NCBI GenBank assembly: GCA_945866505.1
Contig: CAMBHH010000185.1
Location: 1 to 6,629, forward strand
From: Flavobacterium psychrophilum
GTDB taxonomy: Bacteria > Bacteroidota > Bacteroidia > Flavobacteriales > Flavobacteriaceae
Direction of reading: 5' to 3'
DNA: 6,629 nt
In this document: positions 5,776 through 6,629 of the stretch, in pieces
Numbering within the stretch: position 1 is the stretch's first letter
Layout: the number at the start of each line of letters is the position of its first letter
Program-made: the position numbers and the translations under genes
The notes under the pieces: model-generated
What the model saw: only the letters and a program-made list of their open reading frames with translations
Told to the model about the DNA's origin: nothing
Databases searched by the model: none

Positions 5776-6603
5776 TTATTGTTCCAAATTTTTAATTTGT
5801 TTATTGTTGACCAATGCTTTCATTTGAGTAATGGCAATAGTATTGAGTTGAATTAATCGTTCGGATTGTGATTGCCCTTGATGAATGAAAACCGAATTTA
5901 AACTTTCTAAATTAGATAACACTACCAATTGTTCAATGGTTGCAGCATCTCTAATATTGCCTTCCAAATCTGGATTTTCGGTTCTCCATTGTTTGGCAGT
6001 TTGACCAAATAATGCCACATTGAGTAAATCGGCTTCATTGGCATACACAAAATTGATTTTATTTTTATCAAGTGCCGCTGGAATAAGATTTTGCTTAATG
6101 GCATCGGTATGAATGTGATAATTTACTTTTGCTAATGTGCGTTGAAAACTCCATTCTAATTTCAATCTTTCGTTTTCATCATCTTTCAGGCGTTGGAATT
6201 CTACTATTAAGTATAATTTGAATTCAGATGAAATCCAAGTAGCAAATTCAAAAGCAATGTCTTTGTGGGCAAAAGTGCCTCCATATCTACCAGATTTTGA
6301 AATAATTCCAATGGCATTGGTTTCAGAAATCCAGCGTTGAGGAGAAAGTACAAAGTAATTACTTCCTGCTTCATTTTTAAACCTCTCGAATTCGAGAGGT
6401 TTAAAATCTGCATTACAGAGTTTCTCCCATAAACCAATAAACTCAATAGTACTCCTGCTTCGCATCCAATTATTAATGACAGCAAAAGGTTCTGAATTAT
6501 TTCGAGATTTTGCAATATCTGTTAAAGAAATATAGTCGTTGACACCATAATTTAAAATTGAAACATTAGTTCCTTTTACAACTATTGTTTTACTTTTTGC
6601 CAT
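5776..6603 (-). CDS. KilA-N domain-containing protein
   Basis: A 275-residue cytoplasmic protein with an N-terminal KilA-N DNA-binding domain (about residues 5-140). The recognisable segments are YISLTDIAK (24-32), INNWMRSRSTIEFIGLWEKL (43-62), FVLSPQRWI (84-92), TNAIGIISKSGRYGGTFAHK (95-114) and DIAFEFATWISSEFKLYLI (115-133). The second part (about 150-260), with KVNYHIHTDAI, ANEADLLNVALFGQTAKQWR and LSNLESLNSVFI, matches from memory the conserved C-terminal half of full-length Bacteroidota KilA-N proteins, so the gene looks intact. KilA-N domains are known from phage and large DNA virus proteins, including phage P1 KilA. The role of the bacterial chromosomal versions is not established; DNA binding is family knowledge only. 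The ATG at 6601-6603 directly precedes the domain. It is a single gene here, with no phage or toxin gene beside it. A perfect 32-bp palindrome encodes residues 66-77. Confidence 0.93.
   Translation of the reverse strand: MAKSKTIVVKGTNVSILNYGVNDYISLTDIAKSRNNSEPFAVINNWMRSRSTIEFIGLWEKLCNADFKPLEFERFKNEAGSNYFVLSPQRWISETNAIGIISKSGRYGGTFAHKDIAFEFATWISSEFKLYLIVEFQRLKDDENERLKLEWSFQRTLAKVNYHIHTDAIKQNLIPAALDKNKINFVYANEADLLNVALFGQTAKQWRTENPDLEGNIRDAATIEQLVVLSNLESLNSVFIHQGQSQSERLIQLNTIAITQMKALVNNKQIKNLEQ
6375..6406. repeat. Perfect 32-bp palindrome inside the KilA-N coding sequence
   Basis: The left arm TTTTAAACCTCTCGAA (6375-6390) is followed with no spacer by its exact reverse complement (6391-6406), with GAATTC at the centre (6388-6393). 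On the minus strand it is translated as part of DFKPLEFERFKN (residues 66-77) without breaking the frame. As I remember related KilA-N proteins, this position has the same length with a sequence like NFNVVEFDNIKN, so the palindrome appears to replace residues rather than add them. A perfect match of this length within a coding region is not expected from codon use. Confidence 0.9.
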
Positions 6604-6629
6604 AAACTTATTTTTATGAGTTGTACAAA

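Noticed and set aside
1..6629. CRISPR array, tRNA, rRNA, insertion sequence or transposase
   Set aside because: No regularly spaced repeats, cloverleaf-like segments with CCA, rRNA-like blocks or transposase motifs were seen on either strand.

Overview
The window looks like a piece of a chromosome from the phylum Bacteroidota, most likely the family Flavobacteriaceae (Flavobacterium-like). The reasons are the low G+C content with A-rich leaders and no clear Shine-Dalgarno sequences, a C-terminal type IX secretion (T9SS) sorting domain, which is characteristic of this phylum, and a KilA-N protein of a kind I know from Bacteroidota genomes. The genus assignment is inference.

Layout from left to right. 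(1) Positions 1-331 hold the decayed 3' end of a plus-strand gene. It resembles the C-terminus of a sialate O-acetylesterase-type carbohydrate esterase; upstream stops occur in all three frames and a TAG interrupts the last codons. (2) A complete plus-strand GH3 beta-glucosidase of the BglX type (367-2661) has a signal peptide and both catalytic carboxylates. (3) A strong hairpin (2667-2726) carries repeated ATTCGTG units. (4) A complete plus-strand aldo/keto reductase of the YghZ / L-glyceraldehyde-3-phosphate reductase type follows (2755-3714). (5) A convergent intergenic spacer (3715-3942) holds an 18-bp perfect palindrome and a structured block richer in G+C. (6) A minus-strand PQQ-dependent sugar dehydrogenase (YliI-like) has a T9SS sorting domain (3943-5367). 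(7) A very AT-rich gene-free stretch (5368-5775) contains nested inverted repeats next to the dehydrogenase start and an orphan 28-codon open tail. (8) A complete minus-strand KilA-N domain protein (5776-6603) has a perfect 32-bp palindrome inside its coding sequence.

How the genes may work together: the esterase remnant, the periplasmic beta-glucosidase, the aldo/keto reductase and the exported aldose dehydrogenase all point to carbohydrate use (deacetylation, release of monosaccharides, then reduction or oxidation of sugars and aldehydes). No SusC/SusD pair, transporter or regulator is visible, so this is at most the edge of a glycan locus. The sugar dehydrogenase is convergent to the other genes and separately expressed. 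The KilA-N gene appears unrelated to the sugar genes.

I do not see a convincing new biological system. The most unusual signals are the perfect 32-bp palindrome that is read as protein inside the KilA-N gene, the nested dyad in front of the dehydrogenase gene, and the structured repeat-like elements in the two spacers.
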